The notes: a model not told the origin generated them from the sequence alone. A stretch of 64,000 nucleotides of DNA from Bacillota bacterium (GCA_023397655.1 JAEWTW010000057.1:1-64000), one strand, 5' to 3'; counted from the first letter of the stretch, positions 8,767 to 17,063 are shown. A program made the numbers and translations.

Positions 8767-8955
8767 ATGTGGGAGGTATTGATCGGTGCGGCGGCGGGCA
8801 TCGCCGTGGCGGCAGCGGGCATCGCGTGCTATCGCCGGGGGCTGAAGGACGGACGCGCCAAAGCGCCGCTTAACGGTGAGGACGCGCCGGAAAACGCGCT
8901 GATAAGGAAGTATGAGGCGATCATGGACTATGATCCGTACGGTGAACGCGTATGA
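8767..8955 (+). CDS. small single-span membrane protein ahead of the portal gene
   Basis: A 62-residue protein with an N-terminal membrane helix (VLIGAAAGIAVAAAGIACY) followed by a charged tail. I choose ATG 8767 because AAGGAGGAAGG lies just upstream; the ATG at 8743 has no site. Its last codon overlaps the portal start (ATGA at 8952), so the two are translationally coupled. It may be a phage membrane protein; no family recognised. Confidence 0.65.
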   Translation: MWEVLIGAAAGIAVAAAGIACYRRGLKDGRAKAPLNGEDAPENALIRKYEAIMDYDPYGERV

Positions 8956-11177
8956 GCAGCACACAGGGCTGGCAGGAATATGAGCGCGGCATTGACTACA
9001 AGACGCGCATCGGGCTGTACCACACGGTGGACTTAAACGAGCGCTTCTTTGCGGGGGACCAGTGGGTGGGCATACCGCATGAAGGGTTGCCCACGCCGGT
9101 GGTCAACTTCATCCGTTACGCGACGGCGTGGAAGATCGCCGCGGTGACGGACAGGCGTCTCGGGATGCGTTTTATGGCCGAGGGCGTGGGCGACGGCGGT
9201 GATATCTCCATCTACGCGCAGCAGATATCCGACTTCTGCGATGTGCTGTGGGAGCGCCTGAAGATGGACTACATGACCAAGGAGGGCTTAAAGCAGGCGG
9301 CGATCACCGGCGACTACCTGCAGTATTTCTACTGGGATCCCAGTCTTGAGACGGGGCAGGCGGTGACGGGCGACATCGCCACGCAGCTGATCGACAACGT
9401 CAGCTACTACCCCGGCAATCCGTCCAGCCCCGACGTGCAGAGCCAGCCGTATATCATCCTCGCGTTCCGTGAGCTGGTGGACAAGGTGAAGGAAGAGGCT
9501 AAGGCAAACGGCTGCGACAGCATTGACGATATCGTGCCGGACGACGACACCGAATATACCGCTGGCGACCGCGGCAAGGTGGAACTGGCTGAGTCGGGCA
9601 AGTGCAACGTACTGCTGAAGATGGTAAAGCGGGACGGGCGCGTGTGGTGCGAAAAGGCGGTGCGCCGTGCGGTGGTCGCGCCGATGAAGGACACGGGGCT
9701 GAAGCGCTATCCCTTAGCGCTGATGAACTGGGACACGCGCAAGAACTCGTGCCACGGCGTGGCTGAGGTGACGGGGCTGATCCCCAATCAGGTGTTTGTC
9801 AACAAGATACTGGCGCTGTCGCAGCTGTCGCAGATGCAGATGAGCTTCCCCAAGGTGGTGTATGACCGGACGCGCATCCGTGAGTGGACCAATAAGGTGG
9901 CCGGGGCGATACCGGTGAACGGCGACACGTCGGGCGCGGCGCAGTATCTGGGGCTGCCGGGGGCGGGCTACGACGCGTGGCAGGGGCTCAACGCCACGCT
10001 GGAGACCACGATGCGCATGATGGGCGCGAACGACGTAACGCTGGGCAACCTGAAGAACCCCGACAACACCAGCGCGTTCATCGCGACAAGGGACGCGGCG
10101 CTGGTGCCGCTGCAGGCGCAGCAGGAGCGGTTTTACGGCTTCGTGGAGGATGTGGGGCTGATCTGGCTGGACTTCATCCAGCACTATTACACGGCGGGAC
10201 GCATGATACCGGTGGAGCAGGAAGGGCAGCGCGTGTTTGTGCCGATACCCGACGACGCGCTCACGCCGTACACGATGCGGCTGAAGCTCGATGTAGGCCC
10301 GTCGTCCATGTGGAGCGAGGTGCAGACGCTGCAAACGCTGGATAACCTGCTCAAGGGCGGCAAGCTGACATTGAAGCAGTATCTCGAACGCATACCCGAC
10401 GGGCATATTCCGCGCAAGGCGGAGCTGATTGCGGAAGCGGACAAGCTGGAGGGCGGCGGCGCACCGGGCGGGATGCCGCCGATGCCGGGAATGCCGGGAA
10501 TGCCGCCGTTACCGGGTGGCGCGCCGGGAGGACTGCCGCAGGGTGATGTCGCGGCAGCGCTTGCGCAGATGCCGGGCGGGAGTCCGGCGGCACCCGGTCC
10601 GCAGGCGGCAGTGCCGGGCATGATGCAGGCAGGCGGGATGCCGCAAGGCACAGGGCCGATGCCGCAGAGCGGTGTTCCGGCGGTATCGCAGCCGGGAGGA
10701 GGCGCACAGCCTGCGCCGGAAATGCAGGCGGACGGCGTTGACGTTAAGGAGTTGGTGGAACGCATTCGCGAAGGCGCAAAGAAGGGTAAGGTGAAGCTCA
10801 AAACGTTCAAGGACTTGGAGGCATTGGCGCAGCAGGGCGCGGACGCCGAAGCGGTACTGACGGCGTTGAGCGGTGCGGCACAAAACGGACAGGCGGACAA
10901 GGCGTTTGCGGCGGAGCTGGCTGAGGAATTCGGTCGGGCCGCTGCGGTAAAGATGCCGCCGCGGGCAGGCGTGCGGAATGGCAGGCAGGAGCAGGATGCT
11001 GACGCGCTGCTTCAGCGTGTGCGCGAGGGCGTCAAGGCCGGAACAGTGCCTGAGGGAATCGCGCAGGCGGTGGAGGCGCTGGCGCAGCAGGGTGCGGGTG
11101 CGGACGTGATTCGCGAGGCGCTGCGGAACGCGGCATCGCAGGGGCTGATGCCGAAGGAGCTGCTGAGCGGCAGGTGA
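8952..11177 (+). CDS. phage portal protein with low-complexity C-terminus
   Basis: A 741-residue protein. The first ~500 residues resemble portal proteins of short-tailed phages: NERFFAGDQW near the N-terminus, PVVNFIRYATAWKIAAVT, GDYLQYFYWD, and the long helical part with LNATLETTMRMMGANDVTLGN. A portal is the dodecameric ring through which DNA enters the capsid. Residues ~495-590 are a Gly/Pro/Met-rich spacer made of PGMP-like repeats. The end carries two copies of a ~50-residue helical module (KELVERIREGAKKGK and DALLQRVREGVKAGT) that recurs in the gene at 14370. No terminase gene precedes it. Confidence 0.78.
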   Translation: MSSTQGWQEYERGIDYKTRIGLYHTVDLNERFFAGDQWVGIPHEGLPTPVVNFIRYATAWKIAAVTDRRLGMRFMAEGVGDGGDISIYAQQISDFCDVLWERLKMDYMTKEGLKQAAITGDYLQYFYWDPSLETGQAVTGDIATQLIDNVSYYPGNPSSPDVQSQPYIILAFRELVDKVKEEAKANGCDSIDDIVPDDDTEYTAGDRGKVELAESGKCNVLLKMVKRDGRVWCEKAVRRAVVAPMKDTGLKRYPLALMNWDTRKNSCHGVAEVTGLIPNQVFVNKILALSQLSQMQMSFPKVVYDRTRIREWTNKVAGAIPVNGDTSGAAQYLGLPGAGYDAWQGLNATLETTMRMMGANDVTLGNLKNPDNTSAFIATRDAALVPLQAQQERFYGFVEDVGLIWLDFIQHYYTAGRMIPVEQEGQRVFVPIPDDALTPYTMRLKLDVGPSSMWSEVQTLQTLDNLLKGGKLTLKQYLERIPDGHIPRKAELIAEADKLEGGGAPGGMPPMPGMPGMPPLPGGAPGGLPQGDVAAALAQMPGGSPAAPGPQAAVPGMMQAGGMPQGTGPMPQSGVPAVSQPGGGAQPAPEMQADGVDVKELVERIREGAKKGKVKLKTFKDLEALAQQGADAEAVLTALSGAAQNGQADKAFAAELAEEFGRAAAVKMPPRAGVRNGRQEQDADALLQRVREGVKAGTVPEGIAQAVEALAQQGAGADVIREALRNAASQGLMPKELLSGR

Positions 11178-11205
11178 CGGCGGTGAGGCAGCGCGTACCC
11201 CACGT

Positions 11206-11827
11206 TGTCATTCCGAGCGTTGCGAGGAATCCCATGGGCAGCGCGCCTTAGCTGGGGGATGCTTCGCTTCGCTCTGCATGACAGCACATAGCGGCGCGTA
11301 CCGCAGAGTGTCATTCCGGGCGTTGCGGGGAATCCCATGGGCAGCGCACCTTAGCAGGGGGATGCTTCGCTGCGCTCTGCCTGACAGCATATGGCGGCGC
11401 GTAAAGCCGGCTGTCATTCCGAGCATTGCGAGGAATCCCGTGGGCGGCGCACCTTAGCTGGGGATGCTTCGTCTTGCTCTGCATGACAGCATAGCCGGAT
11501 GGGATGCTTCGCTTTGCTTTGCATGACAGCACATAGCGGCGCGTGCCGCAGGCTGTCATTTCGGGCATTGCGAGGAATCCCGTAGGCGGTGCACTTGGCA
11601 GGGGGATGCTTCGCTTTGCTCTGCATGACATCACATAGCGGCGCGCCTTAGCTGGGGGATGCTTCGCCTTGCTCTGCATGACAGCACACGGCGGCGTGCA
11701 AAGCAGGCTGTCATTCCGAGCGTTGCGAGGAATCCCATGGGCGGCGCACATGGCAGGGGGGGGTGCTTCGCTTCGCTCTGCATGACAGCATAGCCGGATG
11801 GGATGCTTCGCTTCGCTCTGCATGACA
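11206..11827. repeat. tandem array of imperfect palindromic repeats
   Basis: Five full units of roughly 100 bp start at TGTCAT near 11206, 11309, 11412, 11554 and 11709, plus three partial units (near 11490, 11640 and 11790). Each unit begins TGTCATTCCGAGCG and ends with CGCTCTGCATGACA, which is nearly its reverse complement, so each can fold into a long hairpin. The sequence type is a common dispersed repeat in Clostridia and other bacteria. Open frames on both strands here are by-products of the repeat. The remaining 11828-12021 has no gene that I can support, only an AT-rich stretch with a possible -10 box (TATAAT, 11987-11992). Confidence 0.85.
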
Positions 11828-12021
11828 GTAAGGGACGGCAGGCATTGTGCATTGGTCGGGTGCACGCTTTCAGAGGTGCGGCGAAAGACAGACGGTGACG
11901 GCAAACAGGCAGCGCGGCTGAACAAGCGGCTCGGATTATTTAGCTAACCAGATAGAAGGTTTCATGCACGTGACTCTATACACGCATATAATAATATGTA
12001 CCCTGTAATAAAAGAAATGGG

Positions 12022-12444
12022 GTGAGGGTCACGGAAGAATATGAGCTGATGACTAAATTGGGAGAGATTGCCGCGAGGACAGACCCGAAGCTGGACGATG
12101 GGGATCGGATGCTGCTGCTGCAGGCGGTGGAATGCATGTCCGCACGCACTGAAGCCATGCAGGCTGAAACCCAGAGGATCAACAGGCTGGAAGACCAAAT
12201 CAGTGAATTGCGCGTGGCCATGGCCAGTATGGAAGGCCGGATCGGCACCATCAAAACTGGCATTGACGGAGAGCACCGGCTGGTTCAGCAGCTGCTTGAC
12301 CGTCTGGATGAAAAGATTGATTCGATCGAGCTCAATACGTCACAAAGGCTGAATAACCGCCGAACCTGGCAGATCGCTTTGATCGCCGCGGTGCCTGGCA
12401 TCGTGTCGGCGATCTTCATGATCATAGAGCTGCTGACATCGTGA
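12022..12444 (+). CDS. coiled-coil protein with C-terminal membrane anchor (XhlA/holin-accessory-like)
   Basis: A 140-residue protein: helical N-terminus, a long heptad-patterned region (INRLEDQISELRVAM, then LLDRLDEKIDSIE), and a C-terminal membrane helix (WQIALIAAVPGIVSAIFMII). This order resembles XhlA-type phage hemolysin/holin accessory proteins, but the similarity is architectural only. The start is uncertain: GTG 12022 or the ATG at 12049. It is isolated by the repeat array upstream and a terminator downstream, like a self-contained phage cassette. Confidence 0.6.
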   Translation: MRVTEEYELMTKLGEIAARTDPKLDDGDRMLLLQAVECMSARTEAMQAETQRINRLEDQISELRVAMASMEGRIGTIKTGIDGEHRLVQQLLDRLDEKIDSIELNTSQRLNNRRTWQIALIAAVPGIVSAIFMIIELLTS

Positions 12445-12469
12445 CGATGGGCTGGATCATACAGGAGAG

Positions 12470-12498
12470 CCGGAGCACACAAGCTCCGGTTCCTTTTA
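12470..12498 (+). terminator. rho-independent terminator
   Basis: CCGGAGC (12470-12476) pairs with GCTCCGG (12483-12489), then TTCCTTTT. It ends the coiled-coil gene and precedes the ferredoxin gene. Confidence 0.75.
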
Positions 12499-12664
12499 CC
12501 AGTGCATAACTTGGGCATAATTTACATGGTTATGATAGAAACACCCGACTCAGCGCGATATAATGAAGGCATCAGTATGGATGGGAGATGAGCGGCTGAT
12601 GGAGATATGGTGATTTTCCGGTACGGGCAATTCACTTCGCATTGCGCAGGATCTGGGCGCTGTT

Positions 12665-13408
12665 TTGGGGGCGCAGGTGCTGGACATCGCAGAGCGGGCG
12701 GGCAGCCCAGTGGTCACGGACGCGGAAGCGCTGGGCATTGTGTTTCCGGTGTATTTTGAGGCGCTGCCCGAGGCTGTGAAGTATTTCGCGCGCTGTCTGC
12801 ATGCATCTAAAAAGGCTTACATATTTGCGGTCTGCACTTACGGCGGTGCGGCAGGTGTGGCGGTGAAGCAGCTGCGGGAGGAGCTGGCGCGCGGCGGGTT
12901 TGAGCTGAGCGCGGTATACGGCGTGCCGATGCCGCAGAATTCGTTCAGAAAGCCGCTGGAAGACCGGCAAAAGCTGCTGGATAAATGGAAGAAGAGAATG
13001 GGGCAGATCGCGGCGCGCACACAGGCACGGGAGAAGGGGGCGCGCGGCTTCAACCGCCCTGTGGAAGCGATTATCAGGGCGCTGTATCCTGTCGTGATAC
13101 GGCCCGCGGTCGTCAAGCAGCTGGCCGACTTGTCGGGTCTGCCGCGCAGCACGCCGATGGGTCAGCTGATCAGCCACGCGGATGCCAGCTATGCCGTGAG
13201 CGGCGCTTGCATAGGCTGCGGTCTGTGCGCGGATGAGTGCCCCGTGGGGAACATCGTGATGGAGCAGGGGGCGCCGGTGTGGCAGGGGAGCTGCGAGCTG
13301 TGCACCCGCTGCTATCATTTATGCCCGCAAAGAGCGATATCCGGCGGCGTGGTGGAACCGGGGTTCTATTACACTCCGGAACACATTGCGGCCGACGGCG
13401 CGGTGTGA
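12665..13408 (+). CDS. EFR1-family ferredoxin, 5' end frameshifted
   Basis: EFR1 proteins join a flavodoxin-like domain to a 2[4Fe-4S] ferredoxin and carry electrons. Two clusters are intact here: CIGCGLCADECP and CELCTRCYHLCP. The open frame from TTG 12665 lacks the flavin-binding N-terminus. That sequence is present just upstream in the same frame as FSGTGNS (12614-12634), but an in-frame TGA precedes it. The natural start, ATG 12607 behind GGAG, is one base out of frame. A single missing base in the ATTTTC run at 12613-12618 would restore MV-x-FSGTGNS. So either the gene carries a real frameshift or there is a sequencing error in a T-run. It sits, oddly, among phage structural genes. Confidence 0.75.
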   Translation: MGAQVLDIAERAGSPVVTDAEALGIVFPVYFEALPEAVKYFARCLHASKKAYIFAVCTYGGAAGVAVKQLREELARGGFELSAVYGVPMPQNSFRKPLEDRQKLLDKWKKRMGQIAARTQAREKGARGFNRPVEAIIRALYPVVIRPAVVKQLADLSGLPRSTPMGQLISHADASYAVSGACIGCGLCADECPVGNIVMEQGAPVWQGSCELCTRCYHLCPQRAISGGVVEPGFYYTPEHIAADGAV

Positions 13409-13440
13409 AGGGCGAAAGAGCACGTGCGTCGGAATGCGTT

Positions 13441-13782
13441 ATGGAGAAGACAAGACTGGCAGTGCTGTGGACAACGGAGGATTGGGAGACGGTGACCGGC
13501 GTGGTGCTGCCTTATGTGAAGAGGGCGGCGCTGAGCAGCCGCTTTGAGACGGTGCGGCTGGCGGTGCGCGGGCCTTCAGTGAGGGTGATGTGCGGCAGCG
13601 ACGACGTGATGCGGCACGTTGCGGAGTTGTCGGACAGCGGCGTGGAGGTGATGGCGGATATGCTGAGCGCGCAGATATACGGCGCGGCAGAAACGCTGAA
13701 GCAAAGAGGCGTTGAGCTGACGGATGTGGGCGCGGCACTGACCGGAATGGTTTGCAGCGGCTGGCAGATCATGTCGCTGTAG
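13441..13782 (+). CDS. DsrE-family protein (cysteine-less copy)
   Basis: A 113-residue alpha/beta protein of the DsrE/DsrF-like fold (LAVLWTTEDW, FETVRLAVRGPSVRVM, GVEVMADMLSAQ). DsrE relatives move sulfur or act as small redox partners through a conserved Cys. Here the usual AC-x2-C region reads MADMLSAQ, so that cysteine is missing, although one Cys occurs near the C-terminus. It is a diverged paralogue of the gene at 13870 and follows the ferredoxin gene by 32 bp. The ribosome binding site is weak, so the start is moderately certain. Confidence 0.68.
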   Translation: MEKTRLAVLWTTEDWETVTGVVLPYVKRAALSSRFETVRLAVRGPSVRVMCGSDDVMRHVAELSDSGVEVMADMLSAQIYGAAETLKQRGVELTDVGAALTGMVCSGWQIMSL

Positions 13783-13815
13783 GCCGAGCCGCCGCAAGGT
13801 TTCAGGAGCTGCGCC

Positions 13816-13844
13816 TTGCCCATATATTGCCTATGCGGTATAAT
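13816..13844 (+). promoter_or_regulatory. promoter of the second DsrE gene
   Basis: TTGCCC (13816-13821), exactly 17 nt, then a perfect TATAAT (13839-13844), 26 nt before the start codon. The gene therefore has its own transcript inside the phage region. Confidence 0.65.
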
Positions 13845-13869
13845 GGGAGGCGAAAGAGAGGTTTTGGCG

Positions 13870-14229
13870 ATGATAGAATACGGAGCGGATGGCAAGAGCA
13901 AGCTGGCGGTGCTGTGGACCACGGCAGACAGCGAGGCGGCGGAGTTTATGGTGTTCATGTATACCAAGAACGCCAAGGTGAAAGGCTGGTTCGACGTGGT
14001 GCGGCTGATCGTATGGGGTCCGTCGGCACGGGAACTGGCGGAGAACCCGGAGCTGCAGGGCATGGTAAAGGAGATGATGGACCTCGGCGTGGAAGTGGCG
14101 GCATGCAAGGCCTGCGCGGACCGTTACGGTGTGGCGGATGCGCTGGAGCTGCTGGGCATTGAAGTGCTGCTCATCGGCGAGCCGTTCTCGGACATGCTCA
14201 AAGCGGACTGGAAGGTGCTGGCGCTGTAA
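13870..14229 (+). CDS. DsrE-family protein (with CxxC)
   Basis: A 119-residue DsrE-type protein. It shows the family pattern well: FDVVRLIVWGPSA in the first half, then GVEVAACKACADRYGV with a Cys-x2-Cys, then LLGIEVLLIGEPF. The cysteines fit a sulfur-relay or thiol redox role. ATG 13870 is chosen because the protein begins cleanly there behind GAGAGG, and a strong promoter lies just upstream. It is a paralogue of the gene at 13441; together with the ferredoxin they form a small redox island. Confidence 0.78.
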   Translation: MIEYGADGKSKLAVLWTTADSEAAEFMVFMYTKNAKVKGWFDVVRLIVWGPSARELAENPELQGMVKEMMDLGVEVAACKACADRYGVADALELLGIEVLLIGEPFSDMLKADWKVLAL

Positions 14230-14287
14230 CGGCGATACCGGCGAAGGGATAAGCGCCGCCTGACAGCGGTGCGGGATTGCGAATAAA

Positions 14288-14313
14288 GGAGCCTTTAACA
14301 GGGGCTCTTTTTT
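14288..14313 (+). terminator. terminator before the gene at 14370
   Basis: GAGCC (14289-14293) pairs with GGCTC (14303-14307), followed by TTTTTT. It closes the DsrE transcript and precedes the next phage gene by about 55 nt. Confidence 0.65.
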
Positions 14314-14369
14314 ATTGCGCGCGAAATAGTGCGCGGGACAAATGATGAAAGGATGGACGGAGGATGAAC

Positions 14370-14732
14370 ATGAATGGAATGCAGGGAGAGAAAACGCTTG
14401 GCGGCATGGCGGGACGGGGCGCTGCGCCGGGAGCCATGAAGCAGCCGGGCCAAAGCATGGCGCTGGGCGGCGAGCTGGTGACGCTGCTGAAGGAAGGCGT
14501 GAAATCGGGCGATGCGGATGCAGGGCTTCCGGAAGAGGTTGAGCGCCTTGTGATGGCAGGCGCGGCACCTGACGCGCTGATGGATGCGCTGCGCAAGGCG
14601 GTGGAGAAGGGACGAATATCGCCGCTGCTGCTGGCGCAGGCGGAGAAACTGCTGGGCATGGGGCTGGGTGCGGATGAGCCGGTGGACAGGGACAAGGTGG
14701 TGAGGGGCGGCAGGAATCAGTTGCTGTTGTAG
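14370..14732 (+). CDS. small protein carrying the portal C-terminal repeat module
   Basis: A 120-residue protein. It has a Gly/Met/Pro-rich first third (GGMAGRGAAPGAMKQPG) like the portal spacer, followed by one copy of the helical module seen twice at the end of the portal: LVTLLKEGVKSGDAD, then ALMDALRKAVEKGRISPLLL. Two near starts exist (14364 and 14370); ACGGAGG (14357-14363) favours 14370. The shared module suggests it binds to, or was copied from, the portal tail. Function unknown. Confidence 0.65.
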   Translation: MNGMQGEKTLGGMAGRGAAPGAMKQPGQSMALGGELVTLLKEGVKSGDADAGLPEEVERLVMAGAAPDALMDALRKAVEKGRISPLLLAQAEKLLGMGLGADEPVDRDKVVRGGRNQLLL

Positions 14733-15042
14733 GAAAGCATAGGAGCATGAGCGCGTTATGGCGGGCGGCCGCAGGCCGCCCGTGTACCTGTGCGAGGACC
14801 AAGCGGGTGGGGCTGGAATCCCGCCCTTACAGGAATAGGGAAAGCGTTGCAAGCAGGCGAGATCCCTTGCGCGGCTCGGGATGACAACGGTGTGAGGGGT
14901 CAAGGACGGGCGACCGCAGGTCGTCCCTGTTGTATAGACGGTACGAATGGCACGAATATACATAGCGTGAGTCATCCTTGGAAAACCCTTTGGAGGTGCT
15001 AAGCTGAAACGCAGCGGCACTTCAGCGGTCATAACGGCAAAC
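14733..15042. repeat. intergenic region with several dispersed palindromes
   Basis: No gene seen. It holds GGGCGGCC/GGCCGCCC (14763-14781), a GGGTGGGGCTGGAATCCCGCCC element (about 14805-14826), a GCGAGATCCCTTGCGCGGCTCGGGATGACA-type fragment (about 14855-14885) and GGGCGACC/GGTCGTCCC (14908-14927). These are chromosomal repeat families lying inside the phage structural module. Confidence 0.6.
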
Positions 15043-15043
15043 A

Positions 15044-15072
15044 AAGAGCCTTCAACCACAGGGCTCTTTTTT
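15044..15072 (+). terminator. terminator before the scaffold gene
   Basis: AAGAGCC (15044-15050) pairs with GGCTCTT (15062-15068), then TTTTT. It lies 31 nt ahead of the scaffold start codon. Confidence 0.65.
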
Positions 15073-15102
15073 GATACACAAAACTTGCAAAGGAGAACAC
15101 GA

Positions 15103-15786
15103 ATGTCGGATGAGACGGCCCTGCCACAGGCCGAGGCGATGCTGGCCAGCCAGCCGGAAACAGTGACGGAAGCCGTGCCCCAAACCATGGGCAATGCGGC
15201 GGAAGGCACAGAAGCGCCGTTTTTAACGGTGCGGTACAACAAGGAGGAGCGGCCGCTGACCCGTGAGGCGGCGGCGGAATACGCCCAGAAGGGGCTGAAC
15301 TACGACAAGGTGAGCGGGCGGCTGACGGAAGCCGAGAAAAGATTGGCCGGATACGGCGAGCTGGAGGCGCTGGCCAAGGGCTACGCGCAGCGGCGCGGGC
15401 TGCCGGACGCGGATGCATTGTCGGCGCTGAAAGGTTCGCTGGAGGGCGACGCGCAGGCGGTGGTCAACGCGCAGCTTACAGCGTTTATGAAGGCATATCC
15501 GGGCGAGGACCCGCACGGACTGCCGCCCGCTGTGATGGACGAGTGGCGGCGCGGCGTACCGCTGAAGGAGGCATATCTGTCTCACAAAGCGGCACAGCTG
15601 GAGCGGCGGATGCAGGCGCATCAAACCAATGCGCGCAACGCGGCGGCCAGCATGGGTGGGGCGGCGGGCTCCGGAGACGCGGTACAGAAGCCGCTGTCGG
15701 AAGACGCCATTGCTCGGATGACGCCCGCGGAGCTGGAACGCAACCACAGCCGCATCTGGGCTTATCTCACGGGAAAAAGACAATAG
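15103..15786 (+). CDS. putative phage scaffolding protein
   Basis: A 227-residue, mostly helical and hydrophilic protein. It is Ala/Glu/Gln-rich, with a beta-like strand early on (FLTVRYNKEERPLTREAAAEYAQKG), a helical middle (GRLTEAEKRLAGYGELEAL), and a charged C-terminus (AQLERRMQAHQTNARN). Composition, size and its place 19 bp before the coat gene are the usual marks of an internal scaffold that guides capsid assembly and is then lost. ATG 15103 follows AAAGGAG. The assignment rests on context, not on a sequence motif. Confidence 0.65.
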   Translation: MSDETALPQAEAMLASQPETVTEAVPQTMGNAAEGTEAPFLTVRYNKEERPLTREAAAEYAQKGLNYDKVSGRLTEAEKRLAGYGELEALAKGYAQRRGLPDADALSALKGSLEGDAQAVVNAQLTAFMKAYPGEDPHGLPPAVMDEWRRGVPLKEAYLSHKAAQLERRMQAHQTNARNAAASMGGAAGSGDAVQKPLSEDAIARMTPAELERNHSRIWAYLTGKRQ

Positions 15787-15805
15787 CTTATAAGGAGGAA
15801 TTTGA

Positions 15806-16639
15806 ATGGGTTACGAAGGATTCAAGCCGGAAGTGCTGGCCAGAGAGCTGATGACGGACAGAGGGCGTGACTGCGTCTTCAAGAACCTGACGTATAAGGG
15901 GCCTGTCATCGGTGAGATATCAAAGAAGGGCGACGTGCTGCACATCGCGGGCGTGGGACGCCCCACCGTGCGCGACTATACGCCGGGCGGCGACATCACG
16001 CTGGAGCAGAAGTCCAGCTACAATCAGGACCTGTATATCACGCAGGCGAAGTACGTCAACGTGGAGGTGGACAGGCTGGACAAGGCGCAGGCGCAGGGCG
16101 AGATATTCGGCGTGGAGGTGCGCGAAGCCAAGAAGGCGCTCGCTCAGACGCTGGATGAATACCTCGCGGGGTTCTACGATCAGGCGGGCGAGGTGATCGC
16201 CAACGATCAATGCACGGCGGAAACGATACTCGCGACGCTGGCCGGAGCGGAGCAGAGGCTGCTGGAGGCGGAGGTGCCGTTCGAGGAGGAGAAGTTCCTC
16301 GTGATATCGCCCGCCATCTACACCAAGCTGGTGCTGGGCAAGATCATGTTCCAGCAGAACAACGCCGACGTGTTCGGCAAGGGCTTCAAGGGCAGCTTTC
16401 TGAACTTCAACGTGTACGTGTCCAACTCCATCAAAAGGACGGGGGACGTGCATCACTGCATGGCGTTTTCACGGCAGGCCATCGCGCTGGCCGAGCAGAT
16501 TCCCGCCAGCATGATCGAGCGATACAGCCCGGAGAAGACGTTTGCGGACGCGTTCAAGGTGCTGCACCTGTACGGCGCAACGGTGATACGCCCCGGCGAG
16601 CTGGTGAGTGTGGACTTAACGCCGGGCAGCGAAGCTTAA
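15806..16639 (+). CDS. phage major capsid (coat) protein
   Basis: A 277-residue protein following the scaffold and preceded by an excellent AAGGAGG. The sequence is typical of the P22-like branch of HK97-fold coat proteins: an N-terminal arm, LTYKGPVIGEISKKGDVLHI, DITLEQKSSYNQDLYITQAKYVNVEVDR-like strands, a long spine helix (ALAQTLDEYLAGFYDQAG), FLVISPAIYTKLV, and VYVSNSIKRTGDVHH near the end. It would form the icosahedral shell. No protease or decoration domain is fused. Confidence 0.82.
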   Translation: MGYEGFKPEVLARELMTDRGRDCVFKNLTYKGPVIGEISKKGDVLHIAGVGRPTVRDYTPGGDITLEQKSSYNQDLYITQAKYVNVEVDRLDKAQAQGEIFGVEVREAKKALAQTLDEYLAGFYDQAGEVIANDQCTAETILATLAGAEQRLLEAEVPFEEEKFLVISPAIYTKLVLGKIMFQQNNADVFGKGFKGSFLNFNVYVSNSIKRTGDVHHCMAFSRQAIALAEQIPASMIERYSPEKTFADAFKVLHLYGATVIRPGELVSVDLTPGSEA

Positions 16640-16652
16640 GGAGGGATAAGAC

Positions 16653-17063
16653 ATGGCAGATATGACTAAATTCAGCATCGGCGGCGGTACGGTGAACGTC
16701 GTCGCGACGGGTGATATTGAAGCGGCCGCGGCGGAACAGACGGTGGTCACGGGCAAGGATTCGCGCCTCGCGCTGCGCGTGGAAAACGGCAACGCGTCAG
16801 CCATTACGGTGCGCCTGAAGGCGGGCGAGGGCCCGCGCGCGCCGCTGGGCGACAACGATGTGGTGGTGGCCGCGGGCTCGGTGGCATATATAGCGTTGTA
16901 CGACACCGCAAGGTATATGAGCAAGACTGAAGAGTCGGCGGACGGCAAGGTGAAGACGGTGGGCAAAATCACCGTGGCGCTGATGGACGGTGTCGGCGAA
17001 GCGGCTGTGCCGCTGGAAGGCGAGTCGCTGGCTGCGGTGCAGATCGAGGCTGTTCAGCTGTAG
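16653..17063 (+). CDS. small beta-rich head protein, possibly capsid decoration
   Basis: A 136-residue protein, 13 bp after the coat gene and behind AAGGAGG. It is made almost entirely of beta-strand patterns (GGGTVNVVATGDIEAA, LALRVENGNASAITVRLKAG, VVVAAGSVAYIALYDT) with few charged helices. Position and fold suggest a head decoration or cement protein; a head-tail joining role is also possible. No motif settles it. Confidence 0.55.
   Translation: MADMTKFSIGGGTVNVVATGDIEAAAAEQTVVTGKDSRLALRVENGNASAITVRLKAGEGPRAPLGDNDVVVAAGSVAYIALYDTARYMSKTEESADGKVKTVGKITVALMDGVGEAAVPLEGESLAAVQIEAVQL

Noticed and set aside
11012..11925. Several minus-strand open frames of 67-204 codons over the repeat array
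   Set aside because: They repeat phrases such as VMQSEAKHP and GIPRNARND, which are merely translations of the palindromic repeat and occur as false proteins wherever this repeat is found. No ribosome site and no plausible fold.
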